From Cytauxzoon felis (taxonomy: Eukaryota; Apicomplexa; Aconoidasida; Piroplasmida; Theileriidae): a DNA stretch of 64,000 bases. The notes under the pieces are model-generated. The model did not search any database, had not been told where the DNA came from, and was given only the letters and a program-made list of their open reading frames with translations. Shown here one piece after another: positions 21,701 through 33,479 of this stretch (positions within the stretch are counted from its first letter, which is position 1; every line of letters begins with the position of its first letter). The position numbers were made by a program, and so were the translations under genes. The stretch is from assembly GCA_020283715.1 (NCBI GenBank), contig JAIQCW010000146.1, positions 39,623 through 103,622 on the forward strand, read 5' to 3'.

Positions 21701-23278
21701 TTGCTATTTTTGTTAATAAACACGTTTTCACTACTGAGATTGCTAGTCATTATTGGAACACAATTAGTATTATCGGACGGTTTGAACTATCCACTCGGTT
21801 CAAATACCTCTTATAACACAGTAATGTCTACCCATAAATCCACACTTTTACATACACTCCAGGAGATTATCAATCTATGCAAAGGGGATGTGAAGATTGA
21901 GTGTCCTGGGACTACCGGTACTGGAAGTGGTTCTAGTTCTGGAACTACTGAATGCTGTATAAAGAAGTTGAGTGAATCCGCAAATAGTTGCCTCATAGCT
22001 CCGAATATTACTACACTTTTGAAAAGCATAGAAGTTAAAGATTGTCAATGTTGTTCCACTGACCAGACTAATCACATGAAAGATTTCGTAAATACCTCTA
22101 TAAAATCTCTAAATGATTCAGGGAAGGTCTTGATAAAGGAGATAGAGAAGATTCTGTTAAATGACAATGAAAATATAATAGAAGATGTAAAATTGTTAAA
22201 GGGATATACACATCAAGTCTTGTGGTTTTTGCTCTCTTATGTTGCAGTAGAGGAATACATTCTAATTTGCACATGGCTGTGTAGACTTACAGGAAAGTTG
22301 AGCAATATGATCGAGGTTGTTAAATCAACAAGATGTGAACACTTGAGAGAGGAGGAAAAAAAGAATAATAAACCTGAGAATAAAGAGACTAAGTGTAAAG
22401 TGCTGGAGGAGGACAAAAAGAATTGTATATGTAGGATATTATGTAACATCATATGTCTACTTATAAAATCTATAAAGAGGTTACATGAACATAAGAGGGA
22501 GATTATTTTAAGGAAGAATGAACCTGCTGCTGATTGTAAATGTAGTTGTAAATGTTGTCCTAAAACTGGTGAAGCCAAAACATGCACATGTATTAAGAAT
22601 GTAAAGGAGAAGGAGGAAGAATTTTTTACTGTCTCAACGAAATCTTTGGATAATATAAGATCAACGATTCTAATATTTTATGGTATGGATAAGATAATTG
22701 ACAAGTATGAGAAATTATGTAACAAGGGCACTGATAATAAGTGCGCATGTGATGATAAGCCAGGAGAGTATGCAGAATGTCTATCGTTATTTTCCGTATG
22801 TTTTAATATTCTAGTGGATCTTTCTTCAATGAAGGACGGTATTCTACCCACGGCCGTCACCTGGTTATCCAATTGCATGAGGTTTCGTGGAAATCCTTAT
22901 TCTCCATATACTTGTATGTTATATTCAGAGCATGGGAAACGTATGGCAAATTATGGATGTCTATCCGAGTATAATAAGAAACAGGTTGATAAGGTGGCTG
23001 AGAATTATAAGAAGATGATTGATGCGGCTAAGGGTTTGGAGGGTCTTCAGGGTGAAACTGATGTAAATAGTGTACCTAGTTGTACTAATAACACAGCATG
23101 TCCTACAACTAGTGGAGATTCAAGTACTGTTGATTGTACAACCGAAAAAAATTGTAATTGCAATAATCATAGCTGTAGTTGTACACCTTCGGCCGCGACA
23201 ACATCAAACATCTTCGAGAGTTTACGCGGCGGGAGGTGTTGTAATGAGATTGTAATTCTATGGATAAAATGTACATAG
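21701..23278 (+). CDS. Cysteine-rich secreted protein, unknown
   Basis: Open frame of 525 residues. A hydrophobic leader (LLINTFSLLRLLVIIGTQLV) is present, but the frame has no ATG before about residue 42. Either a short upstream exon supplies the start or the annotated 5' end is incomplete. The body is rich in Cys, often paired (ECC, CQCC, CKCSCKCC, CICR), with a hydrophobic helix at about 165-200 and a Thr/Ser/Gly-rich tail. The pattern fits a disulfide-bonded surface or secreted antigen of a piroplasm. I do not recognise the family. Codon use is less AT-extreme than in housekeeping neighbours. Confidence 0.62.
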   Translation: MLFLLINTFSLLRLLVIIGTQLVLSDGLNYPLGSNTSYNTVMSTHKSTLLHTLQEIINLCKGDVKIECPGTTGTGSGSSSGTTECCIKKLSESANSCLIAPNITTLLKSIEVKDCQCCSTDQTNHMKDFVNTSIKSLNDSGKVLIKEIEKILLNDNENIIEDVKLLKGYTHQVLWFLLSYVAVEEYILICTWLCRLTGKLSNMIEVVKSTRCEHLREEEKKNNKPENKETKCKVLEEDKKNCICRILCNIICLLIKSIKRLHEHKREIILRKNEPAADCKCSCKCCPKTGEAKTCTCIKNVKEKEEEFFTVSTKSLDNIRSTILIFYGMDKIIDKYEKLCNKGTDNKCACDDKPGEYAECLSLFSVCFNILVDLSSMKDGILPTAVTWLSNCMRFRGNPYSPYTCMLYSEHGKRMANYGCLSEYNKKQVDKVAENYKKMIDAAKGLEGLQGETDVNSVPSCTNNTACPTTSGDSSTVDCTTEKNCNCNNHSCSCTPSAATTSNIFESLRGGRCCNEIVILWIKCT

Positions 23279-23655
23279 ACATAATAATATATTTTAATAT
23301 TTACATTATCAATAATATTTTTATGTAAAAGACAATGAATGCCTTCATATGTTGATTGTAAGTTCTGGGTAGTGAACCTTCGTTGATCGATCCCGTTTGA
23401 ATATTATCAGGCATACTGTCATTATCCAGTGATACTTTAATTGTTATTGTAAATATTTTATAATTATTATCTATTTTATGTATATTATTTAGAATATTAA
23501 AGGGTGATTCTCTGTAATCTTTGTATAAGGTCCTATATATAACCGCTTAAGAATCTGAATGTTTCCATTATATTCTATTGGATTTTTATATGATATTAAG
23601 GATTATTTTATTTAGAATGGTATTTTTCAGTACCATTATGATAATATGAGCTGAA
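23279..23655. other. Intergenic spacer
   Basis: About 380 bp with no ORF or repeat cassette recognised. Confidence 0.4.
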
Positions 23656-24151
23656 ATGGGTACGTTGAACACTTTTCTTTGACGTTTTGGATCATTTTAT
23701 TCTTGTAGTTTATTCTAATGTTAATAGAATAACGAAACAGTGGTGGGGAGCGACACATTTCAGATTAGGTAGTAGGAATCAGCCTAGGCCGAATAAAGGA
23801 TTTAATATTAATCAGTTTAAGAACGTGGGTGAAGCCATCGAATATTGTAGGTAGGTTATTGAAGAAGTGTATACTTTTCTAACAATTTTAGGTGGTGGAA
23901 GCGTCTACGTCGTGGAAATTTATCACAAGTGTTGAATTCTATAACTAAATCTAAATCATCTGATAAAATTTGTGAGTTGATATGTTATATCTCTATATAT
24001 CTCAACACTTATAGTAACAGCCAAAGATATAGCTGATGTTGAGAGTGGTAATAAAGAGTTGAGTGTTGATAAATTATCGATATTGGGTCGTTATTTGGGA
24101 GTTGATTTAATAAAGAGTAAGAGGCACGGTGGAAAATATAAATTTATATAA
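23656..24151 (+). CDS. Small intron-rich basic protein, unknown
   Basis: Four exons fit frame and GT-AG sites: 23656-23659 (ATGG only), 23709-23850, 23892-23971 and 24015-24151. They give 120 residues ending KSKRHGGKYKFI. The protein is basic and Trp-containing (RITKQWWGATHF, then CRWWKRLRRGNL). Consistent phases and high residue quality across three introns argue that it is real. I cannot assign a family. It ends 22 bp before the start of the RING ligase gene. The four-base first exon is the weakest part of the model. Confidence 0.6.
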
Positions 24152-24173
24152 TTTGTTTATTGTATTATAAAAA

Positions 24174-26904
24174 ATGGAGACTTCATCTGGTGAAATAAAT
24201 AGTGATGTTTTATTGGATTCTATTAGGAGTGCTCCTAGAACTTCTATTCAAACTGAATCTACTGTAGATGATGTTGATCCTGAGGCTCCATCTAGGAGGA
24301 TATTGACTTATATAGTTTGTATGTTATTAATTGGTTTTATATTATCTATAAATTTTATGGCTGCTTTATTACCACAGGATCCTCCTGATAATAAGGGTAA
24401 TGATCTTGATGGTATGATACCTATAAATAGTGCATTTAGTACATATTACAAGGGCAGATACGAATTATGTCAGGATGCTGATAAAATTCAATTGAATGAT
24501 GGTACAATTAAAGATAGGCCTAAAAAATGTTGGATGGGTGATATGGATATTACGATGTTATTTAAAGAGGTTGCTATAGATTCTTATGTTAAAGTATATT
24601 TAATATTTTCATTGGATGTACCGTATAATGGTCCTTGGTGGAAATTTTGGAGATCTATTGATGAATTTTCTACTAATAAACGTAATGGTAGATTATATTT
24701 TGGTTTATCTGGTTTAGAATATAATCGTGAGGTTGGTCATTTATTATTAAGTGGTATTACACCTAGTATATGTCCAACACGTCCTAAGGGTATATTTAAA
24801 GAATATTGGGCTAAAAATGCTATTAAACAATCAAAATGGAATGAATTTGGTAATAAAGGTCCTATATGTTCTTGTAATGCATATGTAAATTATCCTATAC
24901 CTAATAGTAATCAGATTTCATTTAGAGAACAGGATGATTTTTATTTTATGGGGTTACGTAAATATGTATTTACTGATTTTGAGCATGTAGCTGATTTAGA
25001 TTTTTCTATATTTAATCCATTTAATGCATTTCGTAATGATGATTTAAACAATGACTATAAATACTCTAGAGGTATCGTGGAAGGAAGTGGAGAAGTTGTG
25101 GGAAGTGGGGGGATAAATGGGGGTGGTGGAAGTACTAAAGACGTAAATAATGGGGGAAGTGGGGATGGGGGAAGTGTAAGAGATGTAAATAATGCTGTAG
25201 ACCATGATTACAATTCATCTTCATCATCCACAACACCTCCAACATCCTCTCTTGAGCTTCCACCTCCATCCTCCACTCTTCCATCCTCTACCCCCCACCC
25301 TCCACCCTCACCCTCCCTACCGATAGGTGGTGAATTTTATTCAAAAGAGTGTGGATTTAGTATGAGATTTAATGGTAATGAACGTGATATGAAAGAGTTT
25401 GAAGGATTATTATTTAGATTTTCATTAATATTTATTATAAAATCATTTATAGAATGTTTATTATTATGTCATCAATTTAAATGTATAGATGAAGAAGCAC
25501 AAGGACAGAGTATAAGTATAATATCATTATCAATGTTATCATATCAAGAGGTATTAGAAGTATTTTTATTATTATATCATGGATCAGTATATCAAAATGC
25601 ATTAATATATTTTGGTATGATGATGTTTATAAAATTTTTTTTATTAGCTATTGTTGAACATAGTTTTATAGTATTAATATGGCGTGCTAATCATATAATA
25701 CAGATTAGAGAAGGATGGATATCAACACAAAAACGTTTTATATTATTTTATAGATATTATTTTACATTTATATTATTACAATTAATTATTTGGTATTTTT
25801 ATTATTATAATAATCCATTAATATTAATATTTACATATCTATTTTGGTTACCACAAATATTATTAGATGTATGGAGAGGACAATGTTGTAATTTAAATTA
25901 TTTTTTTATTATTATTATATCATTATGTAAATTATATATACCTATTTATTTATTTTTAATTAATAATAATTTATTTACATTTGATGTATTCTCTATTGAT
26001 TCAACTACTACTAATATACCTATTGGTTTAACTATTATACTCGTTATATTCTTACAAATCATACTCATATCATTACAAAGATTATATGGACCAAGATGCT
26101 TCTTTACTTGCTCTATACTACCACAAATATATGATTATGTCAGACCATGGTCCAAAATGATGGAAGATGATCCACAAGAATGCGTCATCTGCATGTATGA
26201 TATCATACACTCCAATAGGTACGTTGAATAACAAATGAAAATATATCAATCTGACTTTGCCCTCTCCACCTGAGGTCATTCCACTCGCCGTGGTGGCTTC
26301 TTCTATTTACTTCCCCTTCCAGCTCCCGTAGATCGCTTCCAGGTTCCACTTGAGGTTATAAAACCTAATCTCAACGAGATACGTCTAAAGTTCGATATTC
26401 ACGTTTGTAGAGATATCTCAATGAATATAAATTGGAATGAAGTAATAATGAGTATATTAAATACAATCATCAAATTCCTTTTCAATGAAGTATTAACATC
26501 AGAAATACATCCAATAGTTATCTCTCAATCTTCAGTAGTTTCCCCAGAAATTCAGTAATTCCTTCAAATTTCGAGGTAAAAATGAAGTAGTGAAATTAGT
26601 GAATATGACCTCAAGTGGAAGTGGAATACCTGGAAGCGATCTATGGGAGCTGGAAGGGGAAGTAAACAGAAGAGCTCCATGCAATGGAAAAGATGGACCT
26701 CAGGTGGAGAGCTGACGGCAGGACGAAGATAGTTGGATTGGACCTCTGGTGGAGTTGTATTATTATTTCATATTTACTATTTATTATAGTGATTGGTGTA
26801 TAACTCCATGTGATCATTTATTTCACACTACATGTTTGAAGGAATGGTCGAGTATAAAATTGGAGTGTCCAAATTGTAGAAGAATATTACCTCCTATAAC
26901 ATGA
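24174..26904 (+). CDS. Transmembrane E3 ubiquitin ligase, Tul1/Dsc1-like
   Basis: Exons 24174-26218 and 26790-26904 join in phase to 719 residues. Layout: a short cytosolic N-terminus with TM1 at about 45-65, a long luminal region, a Ser/Gly then Ser/Pro low-complexity insert (about 300-385), a cluster of about seven membrane helices, and a C-terminal RING. The RING is split by the intron: CVICMYDI lies in exon 1 and TPCDHLFHTTCLKEW...CPNCRRILPP in exon 2. EAQGQSISIISLSMLSYQEV matches the membrane part of yeast Tul1/Dsc1. Those ligases act in Golgi/endosome membrane-protein quality control with an E2. The 571-bp intron is filled by repeat copy 5; correct splicing is needed to complete the RING. 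Confidence 0.88.
26263..26752. repeat. Modular repeat, copy 5, long form with 250-bp core (RING ligase intron)
   Basis: Left arm: ccacctgaggt, ccactcgccgtggtggc, ttccagctcccgtagatcgc, ttccacttgaggt. Then comes a core of about 250 bp with AT-rich sequence (gagatatctcaatgaat, ccaatagttatctctc, gtttccccagaaattc). The right arm repeats the left arm inverted: acctcaagtgg, tggaagcgatctatgggagc, ggacctcaggtgg, agctgacggcagga. The core also occurs, in reverse, near 39.8 and 60.3 kb. Confidence 0.88.
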
Positions 26905-27051
26905 ATGTTTTCAATTAAATTGATAATTGTTGGGTTCATTTAAATGTTTTTTTTATATATAATTTATTAAAATATAAATCTATAAAAATTCAACAGAGTG
27001 AATGATATTGAAAAATAGTATAGTGATTCTCTATGTATGAGATTTAATTAT

Positions 27052-27869
27052 TTATTCATCAAGACGAGTATGTCGTAACCATAATTCAGAAGCCTTCATT
27101 ATCTTTAAAACTGTACCTGTACCTTCTAATATAAATGAATCACTGTTTGTATATTCTTGTGGAGTTTTAATATCCGATTGATAAGTTGCTCCAACTAGTG
27201 GAATTATTTATAGAAGAAGATGATTTTCAATATACCTCTCTTGTTATCATCCACAGATTTCATGAATGATTTATCTAATTCAAATCTAGCACGATCCTAA
27301 AATGATTTAAAATGTAAATGATGACGTCATGTGAAGTTTATATGATTGAAGAGTATGAAGTATACAATTGAGATTATAGAGTATAGATTGCAATTGATGA
27401 GTAAATGAATTCCTATCCAACACCTACTTCAATACAACTCTAAAACATCAAATGTCTAGTAACAAGGTTCCATAGAATAAATGTTGGAGATGATATAGGT
27501 ATAGATTCAAAGACTCGTCATGTATCAATAATAATATAAACTCATTGAACCTTTATATACTTCAACTTACTTGTGCTTGTAAATGTAACTCATTTAAAAA
27601 TTTTGAACCATCATGATCATTATAATAATCATTATTGATGTCGTTTAAGAATTTAGTAAGATTATCATTATGGAAAATTTCATTGTTATTAAACCAATCA
27701 TCATTATAACTAATGATGAAAGAATTAAATTAATTTATTCAACTTACTTTATAAGATGCGATTGTTGATGTATTTGACCCAATTGAAATAGTAATAATTC
27801 AGCATCCATCTTATCATCATAAATCTCATTATAAGCCATAGAAGGTTGTATATTATTAAAATTATCCAT
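27052..27869 (-). CDS. Small Asn/Asp-rich protein, unknown
   Basis: Four exons are inferred: 27748-27869, 27571-27709, 27236-27296 and 27052-27194, in consistent phase, 154 residues. The N-terminus contains MDAELLLFQLGQIHQQSHL and the C-terminus VLKIMKASELWLRHTRLDE, both predicted amphipathic helices. The middle is Asn/Asp-rich. No domain recognised. It sits between two conserved genes and has ordinary introns of 36-274 bp, none with repeat cassettes. Confidence 0.6.
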
Positions 27870-27993
27870 TATTATACAATGTAAATCATATATAATAAAA
27901 CATAAATATATATAATAAGAAATTAATAGAAATTTTTTTTTAAATAATAATCTGCACCAAGAGGCATATTATAAAATATTGAAATGTCATCAA

Positions 27994-28449
27994 TTAAATC
28001 CTCTCTAATTTGTCAGCTACAACTTTAACTGTACGTTTTTCCAACTGCATCTTATTCAATGTTTTATAATCGAAATCACAATTGTGTATATTAGCTTGAC
28101 GATGTGTACTGCAAAATGTAAAACCACACCTACATTTAAATCCTAATAATCCAACCATCCTTCTACATTGATAACATCTATTCCTATCCTTCTGTTTTAC
28201 CTCTACATCTGCAATATCAATATTCGATTCCTGACATTGACCCGGCGAAACAGGATCCTCTATTACCGATGCCGATATATCATCATTATATTCTACACCC
28301 TCAGATGTCAATAAACCACCTGTATTAGTATTCCCATTGTAATGCGATAAATTATTATTACTCTGAGCCTTCAAATGCTCGCGATAACATATCGAACACA
28401 AATTCTCATTCGCCGGGTTACCACAAAAACCGCAATTGTTCTTGCACAT
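27994..28449 (-). CDS. A20/AN1 zinc-finger protein (stress-associated type)
   Basis: Single exon, 151 residues. An A20-type finger at residues 2-30 has the pattern CKNNCGFCGNPANENLCSIC. An AN1 finger at about 91-131 shows CYQCRRMVGLLGFKCRCG, then FCSTHR and HNCDFDYK. The linker is low-complexity. This two-finger layout is that of ZFAND5/6 and plant SAP proteins, which bind ubiquitin and the proteasome and respond to stress. All expected Cys and His residues appear present. The start is the first ATG, just before the A20 finger. Confidence 0.93.
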   Translation of the reverse strand: MCKNNCGFCGNPANENLCSICYREHLKAQSNNNLSHYNGNTNTGGLLTSEGVEYNDDISASVIEDPVSPGQCQESNIDIADVEVKQKDRNRCYQCRRMVGLLGFKCRCGFTFCSTHRQANIHNCDFDYKTLNKMQLEKRTVKVVADKLERI

Positions 28450-29304
28450 TATAGGTTCAGACTATATAATTATTAATGAAATTTTAAAAATAAATGCATA
28501 AAAAAATATAAAAAATGCCAGCTCGAAAATCTATTATATAGCTAGAATAATATGTCTTGCCCTATCATGCAACGTGCTCCCTTGTAAATTCAAAGGATCG
28601 ATATAGACTTGGTAATCTATAAAACTAGAACTTTCAAATCTAATTTAATTTAAAATAGGCTATATATATAATATATGTGCCCATTAAGATAAAGAAGAAA
28701 TACATCCAATATGAGGTGTATAAAGTTCTATGCAATAATATAGATGCAAGCTCAATATAACAGATCTATGATTAATACATAAATCTTTAGCTATATATAC
28801 TATTAATTTAACATATCCTAAAATTAGTAATAGGATCAAAGTAGAGTTGAACCTCAAATAATAATTATAGTGTGGATAAACTTACAGTTTGTTCATTGTG
28901 ATCGTGCTCCATTTCGTGCGTGTAATGGCGTCAATAGTTGAATCATATAAAACTTTATTCAGTATAGCATAAAGAATATAATTAATAAATGGTAATATAA
29001 AAAATGTAGGTGTAAGCTATTAGAGACGTATAAAGGGCTAATGAAATCGAAAATTTTTTCTATTTGGCTATTAAAAGTAAAATTTTTTTCAATTAATAAC
29101 AACAAATAAAAAAATTTTCCTTTCATATGATGACCAAATATTTATATAAAAATAAATTTATATTTATCAATATATTTATACATAGAATATATTAATCAAG
29201 CTTTACCCGACAGTCAGTATAGGTATGGTATATAATAGTACGGATACTATAAAATGCAGTATATGCAAGTACTTATTATTATAATAGACATATTAATTAT
29301 ATTA
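28450..29304. other. Intergenic spacer
   Basis: About 850 bp. Nothing recognised beyond AT-rich sequence and poly-A/T tracts; no repeat cassettes. Confidence 0.5.
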
Positions 29305-31282
29305 TTAGCTATTAAGTTTATTTAAGTTCTTTATTAATCTTATAAATGTTGAACTCAACTTTGGATATATATTATCATTGGGTAACATTTCTGGATAGTA
29401 TACAAAACCTACAATAACACTATTCCATTCTTTATACATTATATCTCTGCGATATTGATTCACACTATCTGCTCCACTTACAGACTCCAATGTAATCACC
29501 ATTGTGCGACATTCTGACATGTACCTTGATGGTCCTAATATATCCATCAATTTAAACAATGTTATATATAGATCTTTAGTATTTTCTATATCATCTTCAT
29601 GTAATCTTTGTTTATTATCATCAATAGTATCATGATTTACATCTACAGTAGATAGAGTATCTAATACTAGGTTCCCATGGATAGGATCTGATGTAATGTT
29701 ATGTACCTGTAAGCTTACACACTTTTCATAATCTGAAATATTAACATGAATAATTTAAAAAATTTTATTTTCAAACTTACTTATCGCGTCATTCGTACCA
29801 GAAGCCATTGAATAACCTAAATTAAAAGCGGGCAATGGTACATTGCTAGCGATATTTTTATAATTGTTAGCTAGAAAATCTGTTAATTCATCTATACTAC
29901 GAGAGTGTGAAATTGATGGTTTGCGCGATAATAATGCTGAATCATGGTGACTTGGTTGAGATTGTATTGATGAAGTTGTATTAGAAGACGCATGATGTAA
30001 TTCTTTATCGTTATCTAAACCTCTTGATTGAGAGGCATGAGAAATCATCTTGTACTCACATCTAACAGGTGAGGATATCAATGATATAGGATGATTTACA
30101 GTTTCTTTAGCACAAAGAGATCCATCAATACCTCTAGACCCATCCGAGGTCATTACATTAGAATCCATGAGGTGGTCACTATATATTCCCTTGAAAAAAT
30201 CACAAATGTAGTAATTTAATGTTAAAAGTATAGGCTCGTCAAAGTTTCTGACGAGCTCATTTTTATAAACAGCAGTGAGTAGTTTAAGATATTTTAATAT
30301 ATTTTTCCTACGTAACTCTAATGGTTGTATATATTGACGATATTGTTTTGTATTTAATATATCATCAGAAGCTGTAATCCCTATTTCCAATACCTTTCCT
30401 GTTGAGATGTACGCAGTTAACAGAAGTAACTTGTGACCAAAGTGTAAATAATCAAAGGTCCCACAACACATTACACGTTCAAAACATTGTATATACAAGT
30501 TTCCTTGGTGAAAAGTACCATCACTCAAACAATCGATGTCATTATACATTAGAGATGATGGAATATTCGATGGCATAGAGTTGTGTTCGGATGACATTGA
30601 GTTGTGTTCGGATGGAAGTTCAAGAGAGGTTACAGAATCTTCTTCAATATAGTTGGAATGTGTGGCTGTGCCGGAATTTTTTTCATGACATCCAATATAA
30701 CGTATATAAAATGGTCTAAATATAAAAGGTGAATCATAGTAAATGTAAGTATACTTCTCTGAATCATCATCTCCATAATTTAATGGGTCAATATCATCAG
30801 AGTTATAATCCAATCTAATATCCTCATCTTTAATAACCTTAATTATGTTCCTTCCATCGAGTAAATTAGACCAATTATAAAGAGGTAATATGGTCAAGTC
30901 AATTAATTCATGATTAATAATATTAATATTCTAAATATATATAAATGAAATAATAAATTATATATACCTGTTCAAATGGTTTTAATAAAACTATAATGAG
31001 GGAGTAAAGGGATCGAATATAATCGATGACAAGGGTATAGTAGATATGTTTAAAATCTTCTACAATAAGATAGACAACAAGTGAATTATGTCCATGTAAT
31101 AGAGGTTTAATAATTAATTTAGCGACATTAAATATACTCTCCTCTACTTTACATATACTACATTTATTGCAACGGTTCTTGAAACCATCTTCCAGCTTAC
31201 GTAATTTTATTAATCTATTTTCAAATTTTGATATTTTAGTTAATAAATCAGTTAAAATCCGATCTATTACTACGATTTTCAT
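29305..31282 (-). CDS. Phosphopantetheine adenylyltransferase (CoA biosynthesis)
   Basis: Exons 30968-31282, 29781-30930 and 29305-29732 join in phase to 630 residues. The catalytic nucleotidyltransferase motif is FERVMCCGTFDYLHFGHKLL (T/HxGH), followed by GITASDDILN and YIQPLELRRKNILKYLK, as in eukaryotic PPAT. The protein ends with a segment similar to the VSSS...R region (YPKLSSTFIRLI). The reaction is ATP + 4'-phosphopantetheine to dephospho-CoA, the fourth step of CoA synthesis. The N-terminal 150 residues include a Cys-rich segment (CNKCSIC), and there is a Ser/His-rich insert between catalytic and C-terminal parts. No dephospho-CoA kinase domain is fused, unlike animal COASY. Confidence 0.88.
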
Positions 31283-31529
31283 TTATATTTATATACAAGA
31301 TGTATTCATTTTCTTTATACGTTCATCTTAATCTCTAGTCTGCACCATCACTTAACTGCCCTAGTCACGAGTATTTATATATATATGATTTATGTTTATT
31401 ATTGATTAGACAAAATGTATAAATGTTTTAAACATGTATAAAATCAAAGAGATGACAAAATAAATTAATTTTTATAATATTTTATATTGACTCGGTCGAA
31501 TTTTATGAGATGATGAGTATAACATTAAA

Positions 31530-32917
31530 ATGGATGATTTTAGTACGAATCCTATGATATGTCTTTTACAAAAGACGTATTTTACTTTATATAAATCACT
31601 TTTTAATAATGTTCCATATCCTAAGATTATATTACTACCTACATCGCATTCATTAATTAATGTACAAATAGACGAAAATTTTATAGGTATGTCCTATATA
31701 CTGTACAAATGTCTATTATTCCAATAGAGAGTCATATTATTCAAGAAACTGATATGCCTGGTCATTATCTTAATCTTATTGGACAAGCTGTTGAGATTGA
31801 GGATGATTGTATAAATACTAGTTATGGATTTAAGAATCAATGTTCATGTAATATTATAAGGCATGATAGAATTATTGATGGGAATAATTTTATTAAAGGT
31901 AATTTGGAAGAGTATTGATATATATATATTTAATATTTTAATTAGTATATATTACAGATGATCATTTATTTAATGATAATAATACAGGTATAGTTTTTTT
32001 TGAGAAAAATTTTTTTATTAACTACTCTATATCATCTTTAATAGACTTAGATTATTTACCCTATGAATTGGATAATAATATACAGAATATTATAAATAGG
32101 TATAATGATTATTATTTTAATTTATATTTTAGATGGTTTAATGAAAATGAAGAATTTAAAAATATATTTAATTCAAGTTTAAATACATTTAAAAAAACAT
32201 TTGTATTTGTAATTTGATTATTGTTATTATTCAATTCATTTAATTTATATAGGTCCCTGGATATGAATTAGAATCAGCAAAAATTATTTCTAATATTGTA
32301 GATAAATGTGTAAATTGAAGATTATAATTATTATAATTAATTTAGGTTAAAATATTATTAAATAATAAAAGAGATTATTACAAGGAAAAAATTTTTAATA
32401 TTACTTTAAATTATACATATTTTATATTATATCCTTATATATGGGAATCTTTAAATAAATCTTATTCATCTAAAGAAGAGATTATACAAGTAACTTTGGG
32501 AAAAATTTTTTTTTATAATTCATCTTCATTATCATTATAGAATCGTATAATTAAATTAAGAAATGAAATGAATATGAATTTATCACTTGATATATTTAAT
32601 AGTAAACATGAAATTAATAAATTAAATATATTACCAAGTGTTGAAGCATTAAAAATGGTATAGTTACATGTAATATAATTGAAATTATATAGATGGAAAA
32701 GAGTATAATGCCTAGAGATAAATTAAATTATTTAAATCGTGCTATAATATTAAATGATTATAATTCTAATGAAGATTCTATTTCATTAATGATTTTAACT
32801 ATAATAATTGGAGGTTTGAAGAATGCTATAGGACAATGTATCTATCTTGGAATGTTTTATAACAATGATGGAAGAGTTGATGTACTATCATCCGCACTCT
32901 CTTTCCTCATGAAGTGA
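31530..32917 (+). CDS. Intron-rich protein with weak VPS9-like (Rab5 GEF) C-terminus
   Basis: Several exons: 31530-31686, 31728-31898, 31958-about 32210, then short exons near 32263, 32347 and 32541, with the last at 32692-32917. Introns are 40-60 bp. The N-terminal part is Ile/Asn/Tyr-rich with no motif I recognise. The C-terminal part (MPRDKLNYLNRAIIL, then SISLMILTIIIGGLKNAI) resembles the helical core of VPS9 domains, which activate Rab5-type GTPases, but the match is weak. The ORF stops at 32917, only a few bases before repeat copy 6, so the C-terminus may have been reshaped by it. Middle exon borders are approximate. Confidence 0.5.
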
Positions 32918-32919
32918 TG

Positions 32920-33345
32920 ATGGTAGTTCCACTCGGCGCTACACCTGAGGTCCAATCCACCTTACCTTGTCTTGCAGACAGCTACTCCACCTGAGGTCGT
33001 CTTGCAGACAGCTTCTTTAATTACCTATCTCTAAAGAGTATAGCCACTCCCAGAGATCGTGGCGGTGAAGGTTGTGATGAGGGTTGTGATGGATCATCGA
33101 TCATGGGAATGATGGAAGATGGTGCTAAGGATGTGTTGGATTGGACCTCAAGTGGACTACCCGCAGCTGATCTCAGGGAAGCGGAGGGGGAGGTAATTGG
33201 AAGAGCTGACGGCAGGAATGTAACCTCAGGTGGAGTAGCTGTCTGCAAGACAAGGTAAGGTGGATGTAACCTCGAGTGGAACCTGGAAGCGATCTACGGG
33301 AGCTGGAAGGGAAATAAATAGAGAAGGCGCCACGCCGAGTGGAAA
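32920..33345. repeat. Modular GC-rich repeat, copy 6
   Basis: One of the richest copies: ccactcggcg, acacctgaggtccaatcc, gcagacagct twice, ccacctgaggt, the aaagagtatagccactccc cassette, the gatcatcgatcatggg spacer, ggacctcaagtgg, gctgatctcagggaagcgga, agctgacggcagga, acctcaggtgg, agctgtctgcaagac, acctcgagtgg, cctggaagcgatctacggg and a terminal cgccacgccgagtgg. It lies between convergently oriented genes. A purine-rich tract (gaagaaggagtgaagaaaa) follows to about 33460. Confidence 0.88.
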
Positions 33346-33479
33346 ATTCCTCTATTGAAGTGGGGAAGAAGGAGTGAAGAAAATTCCTCGAAGAGGGAAG
33401 TAAAAGAGAGAAGAAGAAAAGAGAAGAGAAAATTCTTCGATTGAGTAAAGGATATGTTTGTAATTGTCATTCCATCCTC

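Noticed and set aside
22237..22587. 116-aa minus-strand ORF
   Set aside because: It is antisense to the Cys-rich secreted protein, whose codon pattern and Cys arrangement make it the better reading.
32693..32917. 74-aa ORF as a separate small gene
   Set aside because: It reads better as the last exon of the preceding intron-rich gene; an acceptor site lies just before it.
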